The position numbers were made by a program, and so were the translations under genes. The notes beneath the pieces were generated by a model. It was not told the origin of the DNA. It worked only from the letters and a program-made list of their open reading frames with translations, and ran no database searches. 40,082 nt of DNA from NCBI GenBank assembly GCA_017501175.1, contig JAFVXK010000005.1:1-40082 (forward strand). Direction: 5' to 3'. Below, in pieces: positions 16,796 to 25,316 of the stretch. The DNA comes from Clostridia bacterium. GTDB lineage: Bacteria; Bacillota_A; Clostridia; Oscillospirales; CAG-272. The stretch's first letter is position 1, and every line of letters begins with the position of its first letter.

Positions 16796-17737
16796 ATGGA
16801 TAGTTATAGCTTTTCAGAAATTAAATTTCCGTCAGCTGACGGCAAAAACACCGCAAATGCAGAAATATATACTCCTAAGGATAACAATATAAGGGGTGTA
16901 GTTCAGCTTTCCCACGGAATGCTTGATTACGTTGGAAGATACCGTCACCTCGCCGAGTATCTGACGGGGCACGGCTTTGTCTTTGCGGGCAATGACCACC
17001 TCGGTCACGGCAAGACGGCTTCGTGTGATGAGGATTTCGGCTTTTTTGCCGAGCGCGACGGAGTGCTCTCGGTTTTGCGCGACATTCACATTATGAATAA
17101 ATATCTTCGCTCGGAGTTTGTCGGAGTGCCTGTTATTCTTCTCGGACACAGTATGGGCTCGTTTCTCTCGAGGCTCTACGTAGAGCGCCACCCGCACAGC
17201 ATTGCGGGGCACATCATACACGGCACGGGCGGCCCTAACCCGCTTCTTCCTTTCGGTAAGGCTCTTGTCGGCTTGAAGAAGGTATTCCGCGGAGAAAGGT
17301 ACAGGAGCAAGACGCTTGAAAACCTTGCCTTTTCGGGCTACAACTCTCACTTTGATAAATCCGAGGGCAAGAACGCTTGGCTCACAAGAGACGGCGCAAC
17401 TGTAAGCGGAAGAGATGATGATAAAATGTCTAATTTCACCTTTACCGCCTCTGCCTACGGCGACCTATTTAAGATGGTCGGTGACTCGAACTCGAAGGCT
17501 TGGTTTGCGGCTTATCCAAAGGAGCTTCCCACACTCATAATGAGTGGCGGTGACGACCCTGTCGGAAGTTACGGAAAAGGGCCGCATTACGTTTATAAGA
17601 AGCTCATGGTTTCGGGTGTCAGCAACGTCAGGCTGAAGATTTACGATGGTGCGCGCCACGAGCTCTTCAACGAAACTAACCGCGAGGAAGTTTTCGCTGA
17701 TATAGTTGCATTTTGTAACGGAGTAGCTAATAAATGA
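16796..17737 (+). CDS. Alpha/beta hydrolase of the monoglyceride-lipase family
   Basis: This 313-residue cytoplasmic hydrolase resembles lysophospholipase/monoacylglycerol lipase (Hydrolase_4). The oxyanion segment is LSHGMLDYVGRY near residues 38-49, the nucleophile elbow LLGHSMGSFLSRLY gives Ser119, the acid is in SGGDDPVG near 251-257 and the base is His near 288 in GARHELFNE. The complete triad suggests activity on a glycerol ester or similar acyl ester. No signal peptide. AGAGGAG precedes the ATG. Its end overlaps miaA by four bases (ATGA), indicating coupled translation. Confidence 0.88.
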   Translation: MDSYSFSEIKFPSADGKNTANAEIYTPKDNNIRGVVQLSHGMLDYVGRYRHLAEYLTGHGFVFAGNDHLGHGKTASCDEDFGFFAERDGVLSVLRDIHIMNKYLRSEFVGVPVILLGHSMGSFLSRLYVERHPHSIAGHIIHGTGGPNPLLPFGKALVGLKKVFRGERYRSKTLENLAFSGYNSHFDKSEGKNAWLTRDGATVSGRDDDKMSNFTFTASAYGDLFKMVGDSNSKAWFAAYPKELPTLIMSGGDDPVGSYGKGPHYVYKKLMVSGVSNVRLKIYDGARHELFNETNREEVFADIVAFCNGVANK

Positions 17738-18687
17738 TTTGTGCACTTGCGCTTACAGGACCTACGGCATCGGGCAAGACGGCTCTTTCAATAGCCCTAG
17801 CGCGTGAGCTTCGCGGAGAGATAATATCCTGCGATTCGATGCAGATATATAAAGAGATGGATATAGGAACGGCAAAGGCTACCGAAGAGGAGCGTAAGCA
17901 GGTACCGCATCACCTCGTTGATTTTCTCTCTCCCGACGTACCGTACAGTGCGGATAATTACAGAAGCGACGCTGTAAGAGTGGCAGGGGAGATTGCCGAC
18001 AGGGGAAAGCTCCCGATTTTCGTCGGTGGAACGGGACTTTATATTGATACCGTTGCAAGAGCGCCCGCCATAGACGTGCCGCCGTCCGACCCTGATTACA
18101 GAGAGCGTGTTCTCGCGGGAATAAAAACCGACGAGGATATAGAGGCGCTTTGGCAAAGGCTCTATGCGGTTGACCCCGCCTCTGCCGAGAAAACGCATAA
18201 AAACAACGTCAAAAGAGTGGTGCGCGCGCTTGAAATATACGACGCAACAGGCAAGACCAAGACCTACTTTGACACTCTCACAAGGAGTGCTGTATCACCG
18301 ATAAAAATAAATATGATAACCCTTGACTTTCATCATCGTGAAAAGCTTTACGAGCGCATAGACAAGCGAGTTGATAAGATGCTTGCCGAGGGGCTTTTGG
18401 AGGAGGCTCGCTCTCTTTATGAGAGAGGCTTTCTTTCGCTCGACACGACGGCAGGACAGGCTATTGGCTATAAGGAGCTTCTCGGATATATCGAGGGGAA
18501 AAAGTCGCTCTCCGAGGCTACCGAAGAGATAAAGCTGGCATCGCGCAGATATGCAAAGAGGCAGCTTACCTGGTTTCGTCACAGCGACGCGTACAGACTT
18601 TTCGTTGATACCGAGGACGGAGAGCTGTGTACCGAGCGAGAGCTTATCGAGGAGCTGCTTTCTGCAGCAAGAAGCTTTGGATTGTAA
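17734..18687 (+). CDS. miaA: tRNA dimethylallyltransferase MiaA
   Basis: This 317-residue enzyme transfers dimethylallyl to A37 of tRNAs reading UNN codons. The P-loop LTGPTASGKTALSIALA is at residues 7-23, followed by the family motifs ISCDSMQIYKEMDIGTAK, PHHLVDFLSPD, FVGGTGLYIDTV and, near the C-terminus, AGQAIGYKEL and RRYAKRQLTWFR. Length is normal. It overlaps the hydrolase stop codon by four bases. Confidence 0.97.
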   Translation: MICALALTGPTASGKTALSIALARELRGEIISCDSMQIYKEMDIGTAKATEEERKQVPHHLVDFLSPDVPYSADNYRSDAVRVAGEIADRGKLPIFVGGTGLYIDTVARAPAIDVPPSDPDYRERVLAGIKTDEDIEALWQRLYAVDPASAEKTHKNNVKRVVRALEIYDATGKTKTYFDTLTRSAVSPIKINMITLDFHHREKLYERIDKRVDKMLAEGLLEEARSLYERGFLSLDTTAGQAIGYKELLGYIEGKKSLSEATEEIKLASRRYAKRQLTWFRHSDAYRLFVDTEDGELCTERELIEELLSAARSFGL

Positions 18688-18722
18688 AATAAGAGATACA
18701 AGACTTCATACGGAGGAAATAT

Positions 18723-19997
18723 GTGAAAACGGCAGAACTTAAGAAGCTCCTTTCAGAAGGAGCGCTGGAGAGATATTCCGAGCTTTACTCGGATATAAAA
18801 TATCACACCGATAGAATGATAAAGGCAATAGACCGCTTTTCCGAGATGTACGGAGAGGATAGAGATATAGCAATCTTTTCAGTTCCCGGCAGAAGCGAGA
18901 TAATGGGCAATCACACCGACCACAATCACGGCTGCGTTCTCGCAGGAGCAATAGACAGAGATATAATCGCCGTTGCGTCGAAAAACTGTGATAACGTTGT
19001 CAGATTTCATTCCGAGGGATACCCGGAGGACGTAGTTTCCATCGAGGACGCGAGGACTAACTCTGGCTTCAAGCAGGGCTCATCGCGTGCACTTGTTGGC
19101 GGAGTTATCAATGCCTTTATGAACGATGGATATAGTGTCGGAGGATACGATGCATATTCTACTACCGAGGTGCTGAAGGGAAGCGGACTTTCCTCTTCTG
19201 CGGCATTCGAGGTAATGGTAGGAAATATATTAAACCACCTCTACAATGACGGAAAGGTGGACAACAAGGAGATAGCAAAATTCTCGCAGTATGCCGAGAA
19301 CGAGTATTTCGGCAAGCCGAGCGGTCTTATGGACCAGATGGCGTGCGCTGTCGGTGGATTTGTATATATTGATTTCGAGACGCCGAGCGCGCCCGCGGTT
19401 GAGAGTATAGAATTCTCAATGGCTAAGGCAGGTTATTCGCTTTGCATAGTCAATACGGGTGGCAATCACGCAAACCTCACCGACGATTATGCTGCAATTC
19501 CGAGAGAGATGAGGGCTGTTTCGGCGGTGTTCGGGAAGGAAAACCTTCGCGGTCTTACCGAGGAGGATATTATTTCACGGATAGCATCGCTTCGCGCTGA
19601 GGTTGGTGATAGAGCAATTCTTCGCTCGCTTCATTTTTTGCGTGAGAATGATAGAGTGAACTCTGCGCGCCGTGCGCTTATTGAATCAAACGTCGGCGAT
19701 TTTCTTCGACTAGTGCTTGAATCGGGCAGGTCCTCGTTTGAGTATTTGCAGAACGTATATACGACGAAAAACGTTTCCGAGCAGGGAATCTCGCTTGCGC
19801 TGTGTGTCACCGACGGACTTCTCGGGGACAAGGGGTGCGCGTACCGAGTTCACGGCGGTGGATTTGCCGGAACAATTCAGGTGTTTGTCAAGAACGAGTA
19901 TGCTGATGATTATTGCCGAAAAATAAATGCAGTGCTTGGCGAAGGCTCGGCAATGAAGCTTAATATTCGCCCTCGCGGAGCGATAAAACTGTTTTAA
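18723..19997 (+). CDS. galK: Galactokinase
   Basis: This 424-residue GHMP kinase matches galactokinase (galactose + ATP to galactose 1-phosphate, Leloir pathway). Motif 1 VPGRSEIMGNHTDHNHG near residues 54-70 is the galactokinase signature, motif 2 LKGSGLSSSAAFEVMV near 150-165 binds phosphate, and motif 3 YRVHGGGFAGTIQVFV near 378-393 completes the fold. The start is GTG at 18723 because GGAGG (18712-18716) sits six bases before it; the ATG two bases earlier runs straight into a stop. It lies 35 bases after miaA. GalT and GalE are not present in the window. Confidence 0.93.
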   Translation: MKTAELKKLLSEGALERYSELYSDIKYHTDRMIKAIDRFSEMYGEDRDIAIFSVPGRSEIMGNHTDHNHGCVLAGAIDRDIIAVASKNCDNVVRFHSEGYPEDVVSIEDARTNSGFKQGSSRALVGGVINAFMNDGYSVGGYDAYSTTEVLKGSGLSSSAAFEVMVGNILNHLYNDGKVDNKEIAKFSQYAENEYFGKPSGLMDQMACAVGGFVYIDFETPSAPAVESIEFSMAKAGYSLCIVNTGGNHANLTDDYAAIPREMRAVSAVFGKENLRGLTEEDIISRIASLRAEVGDRAILRSLHFLRENDRVNSARRALIESNVGDFLRLVLESGRSSFEYLQNVYTTKNVSEQGISLALCVTDGLLGDKGCAYRVHGGGFAGTIQVFVKNEYADDYCRKINAVLGEGSAMKLNIRPRGAIKLF

Positions 19998-20020
19998 AGT
20001 ACAATTTATCGGACACAAAA

Positions 20021-20063
20021 CCTGTTATAATGTATTTGCAAAGCAAAAATGCATCATAACAGG
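20021..20063 (+). promoter_or_regulatory. Extended -10 promoter inside a long imperfect inverted repeat
   Basis: TGT-TATAAT (20023-20031) is an extended -10 without a good -35. The same bases are the left arm CCTGTTATAATG (20021-20032) of an inverted repeat whose right arm CATCATAACAGG (20052-20063) has one mismatch and runs into the ribosome binding site AGGAGGG (20061-20067). The inner bases also pair in part. Confidence 0.7.
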
Positions 20064-20073
20064 AGGGAATAAA

Positions 20074-20148
20074 ATGCTCTACGCAATTGCTATCGTTTTC
20101 GGGTTGATTGTGGGATTTTTTGGACAGCTTTTCGAAAACAACAGGTAA
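20074..20148 (+). CDS. 24-residue single-pass membrane peptide
   Basis: The peptide MLYAIAIVFGLIVGFFGQLF plus ENNR is one hydrophobic helix followed by a short polar tail, so a membrane location is likely. AGGAGGG lies seven bases from the ATG, one of the strongest binding sites in the window, and an own promoter is visible. It is 47 bases before recA and could be cotranscribed with it. Such peptides include type I toxins, regulators of membrane proteins and recA-linked SOS peptides, but no antisense RNA or LexA box was recognised here. Short length limits certainty; the binding site is the main support. Confidence 0.65.
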   Translation: MLYAIAIVFGLIVGFFGQLFENNR

Positions 20149-20195
20149 TTTAAAGAATAATTTCAGAATAACAACATAGAGAAGGAACAAAAGAA

Positions 20196-21302
20196 ATGGC
20201 TACTAAGAAGACAACTGCAAAAGAACCTATTGAAAAGGTAAGTGGCAATGATAAAAAGGCGGCTGTTGAAACCGTAATGGCAAGAATTGAAAGAGAGTGC
20301 GGAAAGGGCTCAATAATGCGCCTCGGTGAGAACGCGGCGATGAACGTGTCTGCCGTTTCCACAGGCTCGCTTTCACTCGACTTTGCTCTCGGTATCGGCG
20401 GTATTCCGAGAGGCAGAATAACCGAGATATACGGTCCTGAATCCTCGGGTAAGACTACCATTGCGCTTCACGTTATAGCAGAGGTGCAAAAGCAGGGCGG
20501 CGAGGCTGCTTTCATTGATGCGGAGCACGCTCTTGACCCCGTTTATGCAAAGAAGCTCGGAGTTGATATAAACAATCTTCTCGTTTCCCAGCCCGACTGC
20601 GGTGAGCAGGCGCTCGAGATAGCCGAAACTCTTGTTAATTCGGGCGCTATTGATATTATCGTCGTTGACTCGGTAGCCGCGCTTGTTCCTAGACAGGAGA
20701 TTGAGGGTGATATGGGAGCGTCCCACGTCGGCGTGCAGGCAAGGCTTATGTCGCAGGCAATGAGAAAGCTCTCGGGCTCTATCGCAAAGTCAAATTGTAT
20801 AGTTATCTTTACAAACCAGCTTCGTGAAAAGGTTGGCGTAATGTACGGTAACCCCGAGGTTACAACCGGCGGACGCGCTCTCAAGTTCTACGCCTCTGTG
20901 CGTATTGACGTGCGCCGTGTAGAGAGCCTCAAAAACGGAACTGAGGTCTATGGCTCACATACAAAGTGTAAGGTAGTTAAGAACAAGGTTGCTCCCCCCT
21001 TCAAGACGGCGGAGTTCGATATACTTTACGGCTCGGGCATTTCAAAGTCCTCGGAGATAATAGATATGGCTATCCAGCTTGAAATAATAGAGAAGAGCGG
21101 TGCTTGGTTCTATTACGACGGCGACAGACTCGGTCAGGGTAAGGATAACGTCAGAAAGCTCATAGAGTCGGACAAGGAGCTTATGGATAAGCTTGAGAGC
21201 CTTGTAAGAGAAAAGGTGCAGAATATGGGTGCGGACGAGAGTGCCGCTCTCACTGACGACGATTTTGAAATTAAGGATTTCGACGAGGAAGACCTTATTT
21301 AA
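20196..21302 (+). CDS. recA: Recombinase RecA
   Basis: This 368-residue RecA has Walker A GPESSGKT at residues 80-87, [10 protein letters not shown], Walker [19 protein letters not shown], and the DNA-binding loop and subunit segments [12 protein letters not shown] and [21 protein letters not shown]. It forms filaments on single-stranded DNA for homologous recombination and SOS signalling. GAAGGAA precedes the ATG. The N-terminus has a Lys/Thr/Glu-rich extension of about 20 residues. A strong hairpin separates it from recX. Confidence 0.98.
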   Translation: MATKKTTAKEPIEKVSGNDKKAAVETVMARIERECGKGSIMRLGENAAMNVSAVSTGSLSLDFALGIGGIPRGRITEIYGPESSGKTTIALHVIAEVQKQGGEAAFIDAEHALDPVYAKKLGVDINNLLVSQPDCGEQALEIAETLVNSGAIDIIVVDSVAALVPRQEIEGDMGASHVGVQARLMSQAMRKLSGSIAKSNCIVIFTNQLREKVGVMYGNPEVTTGGRALKFYASVRIDVRRVESLKNGTEVYGSHTKCKVVKNKVAPPFKTAEFDILYGSGISKSSEIIDMAIQLEIIEKSGAWFYYDGDRLGQGKDNVRKLIESDKELMDKLESLVREKVQNMGADESAALTDDDFEIKDFDEEDLI

Positions 21303-21309
21303 AAAACAA

Positions 21310-21331
21310 GGGTGTTGCATTTGCAACACCC
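21310..21331 (+). terminator. Hairpin between recA and recX
   Basis: GGGTGTTGCA (21310-21319) pairs with TGCAACACCC (21322-21331) around a 2-base loop. It is not followed by a T run, so partial termination or transcript stabilisation is plausible, giving recX less transcript than recA. Confidence 0.7.
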
Positions 21332-21390
21332 TCAAGCTTGATTAAGCTGTGTAAACTTTTGTTTGCTTTTTTTGAGAGAAAGGCGGGAGC

Positions 21391-21984
21391 ATGTATAATA
21401 TTTTAAGGCTTCGGGACTCGGTTCAGGGCTACATAAGCATTATCGTGTCCGAGGACGGAGAAGAAAAGACTTATACCGTTCGCGTTTCGGTATATGAGGA
21501 GCTTGGCTCACCGAAAAAGGCTGCCGCGCTTACCGAAGAAAATATGCACATACTACGCGATGCTGACGAATATTACCGCGGAAAGAGGGCGGCTCTATCG
21601 ATACTTTCTTACGGTGACAATAACGCAAAAACACTGTTAGAAAAGCTATGCAGACGTTCTATTTCCGAGGAAACGGGCAAAAAAATCGTTGGTGAGATGA
21701 TTTCTCTCGGGTATATCGACGAGCGGCGACAGCTTGAAAGGCTTATTTTAGAGGACTCAAACAGAAAGCTTCTCGGCCCGCGTAAAATTTTTCCTCGTCT
21801 TTTGGCAAAGGGGTATAGCGCCTCTGACATAAAAGAGGTTTACAATAATCTTTCAAGGACAGGCGAAATAAATTTGCACGAGAATAAGGAAAGGCTCCTT
21901 GAAAAGCATTTCGGGTCGGACAGAGATGCCGAAAACGTAAGACGAATACTTTTTAAATACGGATACGATTTTTTATATGACTAG
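21391..21984 (+). CDS. recX: RecX-family regulator of RecA
   Basis: This 197-residue, mostly helical, charged protein fits RecX, which binds and modulates RecA filaments. Features include an N-terminal segment, then ALSILSYGDNNAKTLLEKL near residues 68-86 and LGPRKIFPRLLAKGYSASDI near 128-147, corresponding to the repeated three-helix modules of RecX. Location directly after recA supports this. AGAAAGGCGGG precedes the ATG. Its last eight bases overlap azlC. Confidence 0.88.
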   Translation: MYNILRLRDSVQGYISIIVSEDGEEKTYTVRVSVYEELGSPKKAAALTEENMHILRDADEYYRGKRAALSILSYGDNNAKTLLEKLCRRSISEETGKKIVGEMISLGYIDERRQLERLILEDSNRKLLGPRKIFPRLLAKGYSASDIKEVYNNLSRTGEINLHENKERLLEKHFGSDRDAENVRRILFKYGYDFLYD

Positions 21985-22708
21985 CAGGAACGAAAACAAC
22001 AATTTTTTGATGGGACTGCGCGACGGAATACCTATTTGCCTCGGTTATCTCTCGGTTTCCTTCGCATTTGGAATATTTGCCGTCGGCTCGGGGCTTTCAT
22101 TCTGGGAAGCAACCCTGATTTCTATGTTTAATCTTACCTCGGCAGGACAGCTTGCCGCAGTACCAATCATTGAGGGCGGCGGTTTGCTCGTCGAGCTTAT
22201 CGTCACTGAGTTCGTTATAAATTCGCGCTATGCGCTGATGTCGGTTTCGCTTTCGCAAAGCATGGGAAAAAGCGTGCGAATTCGAGATAGGCTATGGATA
22301 GCCTTTGCCAACACCGATGAGATTTTTGCCGTTGCTACGGGACGAGGCGAGCCCGTCGGGCGTAAGTATATGTTCGGACTTGCCTTGACGCCTTATTTTG
22401 GTTGGACGCTTGGTACGGTTATCGGAGCTGTTGCAGGAAATGTACTTCCCGCAATACTTGTGTCTGCTCTCGGTATTGCAATATACGGTATGTTCATAGC
22501 GATAATCGTGCCTGCTTCTATTGCAAATATGAAAACCGCGCTGTGCGTCGGAGCTTCGATAGTCATGTCATGCCTGTTCAAATACATCTCGCCGCTTAAT
22601 AAAATATCTGGCGGATTTACGATAATAATATGCGCGGTCACGGTAAGCCTGATATTTGCGCTTTTAGCTCCGCTCCCCGAGGAAGAAGAGGTGAGCGCCG
22701 ATGCCTGA
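21977..22708 (+). CDS. azlC: AzlC-family branched-chain amino acid exporter, large subunit
   Basis: This 243-residue membrane protein with about seven helices matches AzlC, which with AzlD exports branched-chain amino acids or analogues. Conserved segments are GLRDGIPICLGYLSVSFAFG near residues 13-32, SMFNLTSAGQLAAV and VINSRYALMSVSLSQ. The start at 21977 overlaps recX by eight bases and has no own binding site; translation is probably coupled to recX. An ATG at 22008 is possible but would sit at the first conserved segment. azlD follows with an 8-base overlap. Confidence 0.92.
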   Translation: MTSRNENNNFLMGLRDGIPICLGYLSVSFAFGIFAVGSGLSFWEATLISMFNLTSAGQLAAVPIIEGGGLLVELIVTEFVINSRYALMSVSLSQSMGKSVRIRDRLWIAFANTDEIFAVATGRGEPVGRKYMFGLALTPYFGWTLGTVIGAVAGNVLPAILVSALGIAIYGMFIAIIVPASIANMKTALCVGASIVMSCLFKYISPLNKISGGFTIIICAVTVSLIFALLAPLPEEEEVSADA

Positions 22709-23066
22709 AAACAAAATATTAGCCTTCATTATATATCTGCTGGCGATGTCGGGGGTTACATATCTCTTAAGACTTTTGCCTATTCTTTTTGTGCGACATA
22801 AAATTCAGTCGCGCTTCTTACGCTCTTTTTTGTATTACGTACCCTATTCGGTTCTTACCGTAATGACCGTGCCTGCGATATTCTCCTCAACCGCGTGGCT
22901 TTTTTCTGCGCTTGCAGGCTTTACGGTGGCTGTTATTCTTGCTTGCTTTAAGAGAGGACTGCTCGTGGTGTCGGCATCAGCCGTCGGAGCGGTGCTCGTT
23001 GCCGAGCTTATCTATCCCTATCTTCCCGAGGCGATAAGACTGTTTTTCGAGGCTATCCCATTATAA
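22701..23066 (+). CDS. azlD: AzlD-family branched-chain amino acid exporter, small subunit
   Basis: This 121-residue membrane protein has about four helices and the AzlD-type start YLLAMSGVTYLLRLLPILF and FLYYVPYSVLTVMTVPAIF. It pairs with AzlC in the exporter. GAGGTG precedes the ATG, and the gene overlaps azlC by eight bases. Slightly longer than the usual 100-110 residues. A bidirectional terminator follows. The exporter could bleed off excess Val/Leu/Ile, which is of interest given the branched-chain gene block further downstream. Confidence 0.9.
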   Translation: MPENKILAFIIYLLAMSGVTYLLRLLPILFVRHKIQSRFLRSFLYYVPYSVLTVMTVPAIFSSTAWLFSALAGFTVAVILACFKRGLLVVSASAVGAVLVAELIYPYLPEAIRLFFEAIPL

Positions 23067-23084
23067 ATTAAAGGAAGACAAAAA

Positions 23085-23110
23085 AAGCCGAGCGAATAGT
23101 CGCTCGGCTT
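23085..23110. terminator. Bidirectional terminator after azlD
   Basis: AAGCCGAGCGA (23085-23095) pairs with TCGCTCGGCTT (23100-23110), loop ATAG; preceded by AAAA and followed by AAAATTT. Confidence 0.88.
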
Positions 23111-23126
23111 AAAATTTATATTTGGC

Positions 23127-24884
23127 TTACGGAGCCAAGAGAGAATCGTCCTCGAACTTCTGCTGAAGCTGTTGTAGGAAATCTTCCTTAAGCTGAACTG
23201 CGGCAGTGTACTTGGTACGAATGTCGGTAGGCTGGAAGCCGCCGATCCAAGAAAGCTGACAGAATCTCTGGTCCAGTCTACGTATCTGCGTACAAATAGC
23301 GTCGTCGTAGATCTTGTCAAGTGCGGTAGAAACGTTCTTACGAAGCTCCTGAAGAACCTCAACCGTGTACTTATCACCGCCTGCGATAGCGTACTGAAGC
23401 TCGGTATCGTAGTAGTAGTTAAGTATATCGGTGGAGTGAGTGGACTGATAGTCAAGCCAAGCGGTGCACTCCTTGAACTTGGTGGTAGCAACCGAGATTG
23501 CCGCAACCTTTGCTATGTTGTGAGATGCGGTACGGTAGTATCTGTTAACACCGTTTGCGTCAACGTCAAGAGCTGTATCGAAGGTTCTGTACATGGGAAC
23601 GGGAGCAACAGCAACGCCGTATCCCTCGCCCTTTGCAAGCATCTCCTGATATGCCGCACGCTCAAGGTTTCCTGCGCAAATGATACCGCCGAAGAGAACC
23701 TGATCGTTAGCGAAGAGATCTTCTATCAGCATAGCCGGGGTGCTGGTTCTGATATTGTAATCAGGCTCGCCGTTATCCTTGTTTTTCTTAAGTCCATATA
23801 CGCCGGTGGACTGGAAGAGAGAGGTTACAGCGTCACAGAACTCACCGTAAGAGCCTGCAGAGGAGGGGTAGGTTACTTCATAGAAGCCGGTTTCTTCATT
23901 AAGAGTTCTCGAGATGATTCTGATACCGCTTCCGTAGAGAAGTCCCGAGCCCATAAGTCCCGACGCGCAACCGTCAAGTATAAATCCGTGTATGTCCTCA
24001 GTGACGTTTACGTTCTCGCCAATCTGGTCATGAACGGCAGCTGAGAGAACCTTAATAGCGTCAAAGTTCCACTGATAGTCCCAAATTACAGATTTGTAGA
24101 AATCGCTTATGTCGAACTTATCGTCGCCGTCTGCGTTGTACTGCTCAACCATCGTTACGTCGATACCGTTAAGCATAGCAATGTTAACGGGGACGATGAA
24201 GAACGCACGAACGACGTCGGTAAGATAGTCAGACGCAAGAACGTACATCTTTCTCGTAGAGAAGGAAAGCGAGTTCATAAGGTCGTACATATAACCCTCG
24301 TCATCGACAACGGGATTGTAGTCCTTGTCATAAACGAATTCGAAGTAGTTCTTATCCTCCGACTTGTACATCGTGGTGGAACGAAGGTTCGCAAACGCAC
24401 CCTGAAGAGATGCGCTGACGGTGTCGTAAATGAAGTTAACGTAGATATCTGCGGACGTATCCGAGTAGGATTTAGCCTCGTTAGCCATACGGCTGATGTT
24501 AGCGCCCCATTCGTATGCGGTAATATCGGGAAGGTAGGTGTAATTAATATCGGTTCTGCTGACCGCCGTAGCTCTTCCGTTTCTGTAGCGGATATCGTCG
24601 TCGAGCGGGTCGTTGTACCTGTTATCCTTTCCTGCAAGGTATCTCTTAACCTGTGAAACAAGCTCCTGAGCGCAGGTGTGCTCGGAAAGCTCAACGTTGA
24701 GCGTCTTTGTGCTCCAGGTGTACTCGTAGTACTTCGACACGCCCTTTTCGTCGTCGGTGAACTCGCTATCGTCACGGTCGCCGCCGAAATCTTCGTCCTC
24801 GTTTCCACCGCAAGACGCGAGCATACCCGTGATGCCAAGCATCATCGCCAGAACAAGAAGAAGGCAAAGAATTCTTTTTTTCAT
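23127..24884 (-). CDS. Extracellular solute-binding lipoprotein
   Basis: This 585-residue protein has a signal peptide MKKRILCLLLVLAMMLGITG and lipobox LASC with Cys25, so it should be anchored to the outer face of the membrane. An acidic linker (EDEDFGGDRDDSEFTDDE) follows. Size and segments such as FGGIICAGNLERAAY and AVAPVPMYRTFD fit a family-1-like ABC solute-binding protein, but no permease or ATPase gene is adjacent. Residues 250-261 (NADGDDKFDISD) resemble a single dockerin-like calcium loop. A good promoter and GGAGC precede the ATG. A carbohydrate ligand is guessed from the divergent rhamnosidase. Confidence 0.75.
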   Translation of the reverse strand: MKKRILCLLLVLAMMLGITGMLASCGGNEDEDFGGDRDDSEFTDDEKGVSKYYEYTWSTKTLNVELSEHTCAQELVSQVKRYLAGKDNRYNDPLDDDIRYRNGRATAVSRTDINYTYLPDITAYEWGANISRMANEAKSYSDTSADIYVNFIYDTVSASLQGAFANLRSTTMYKSEDKNYFEFVYDKDYNPVVDDEGYMYDLMNSLSFSTRKMYVLASDYLTDVVRAFFIVPVNIAMLNGIDVTMVEQYNADGDDKFDISDFYKSVIWDYQWNFDAIKVLSAAVHDQIGENVNVTEDIHGFILDGCASGLMGSGLLYGSGIRIISRTLNEETGFYEVTYPSSAGSYGEFCDAVTSLFQSTGVYGLKKNKDNGEPDYNIRTSTPAMLIEDLFANDQVLFGGIICAGNLERAAYQEMLAKGEGYGVAVAPVPMYRTFDTALDVDANGVNRYYRTASHNIAKVAAISVATTKFKECTAWLDYQSTHSTDILNYYYDTELQYAIAGGDKYTVEVLQELRKNVSTALDKIYDDAICTQIRRLDQRFCQLSWIGGFQPTDIRTKYTAAVQLKEDFLQQLQQKFEDDSLLAP

Positions 24885-24956
24885 GTCTGCTCCTTTTTAT
24901 TTATTTTTCAATTATTTTAATATTTTTCTTTTCCTTTTCAGATGTTGATTTGTTTT

Positions 24957-24985
24957 ATTTTAACATATAAATACAGTTTCGTCAA
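24957..24985 (-). promoter_or_regulatory. Promoter of the lipoprotein gene
   Basis: On the minus strand TTGACG (24980-24985), 17 bases including TGT at its end, TAAAAT (24957-24962). Confidence 0.8.
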
Positions 24986-25019
24986 TAAGAATGCTTACAT
25001 TTTTTGTGTATTTCTTGCG

Positions 25020-25034
25020 TTTTGCATTGCAAAA
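25020..25034. promoter_or_regulatory. Palindrome, possible operator in the divergent region
   Basis: TTTTGCA (25020-25026), T, TGCAAAA (25028-25034) is a perfect odd palindrome 35 bases upstream of the lipoprotein -35. The remaining 24885-25316 spacer holds promoters on both strands and A/T-rich sequence; I see no further gene. Confidence 0.45.
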
Positions 25035-25233
25035 ATTGCTGTTCGGTATTCGAGTCGCACAAAATTTATATCTGCGACGGCAAAAATGATTTTCAGCCGA
25101 GAGAAGGATTTTAAGTCTTCAAATATATAATAACATATCAAAAGTGCGAAGTCAACCGCAAAAAAAACGATGGACCTTGTAGACTTATACACACCCTGTT
25201 GAAAATAATTTCCACCACTTTTTAAAAGGGGTA

Positions 25234-25262
25234 TTGCGCTTTTTGTCGAGATAGGCTATACT
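25234..25262 (+). promoter_or_regulatory. Promoter of the rhamnosidase gene
   Basis: TTGCGC (25234-25239), 17 bases, TATACT (25257-25262). Confidence 0.6.
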
Positions 25263-25316
25263 AATAGTAGCAAAAGTCAAAAAATTCATAGAAAAATCTG
25301 CCAAACGGAGCGCATT

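Noticed and set aside
20001..20195. LexA/SOS box upstream of recA
   Set aside because: No GAAC-N4-GTTC-type site is visible; the only strong dyad is the one around the small peptide's promoter, which does not match.
23436..24044. 202-codon plus-strand frame opposite the lipoprotein gene
   Set aside because: No binding site or known motif; the minus-strand gene has signal peptide, lipobox, promoter and terminator.
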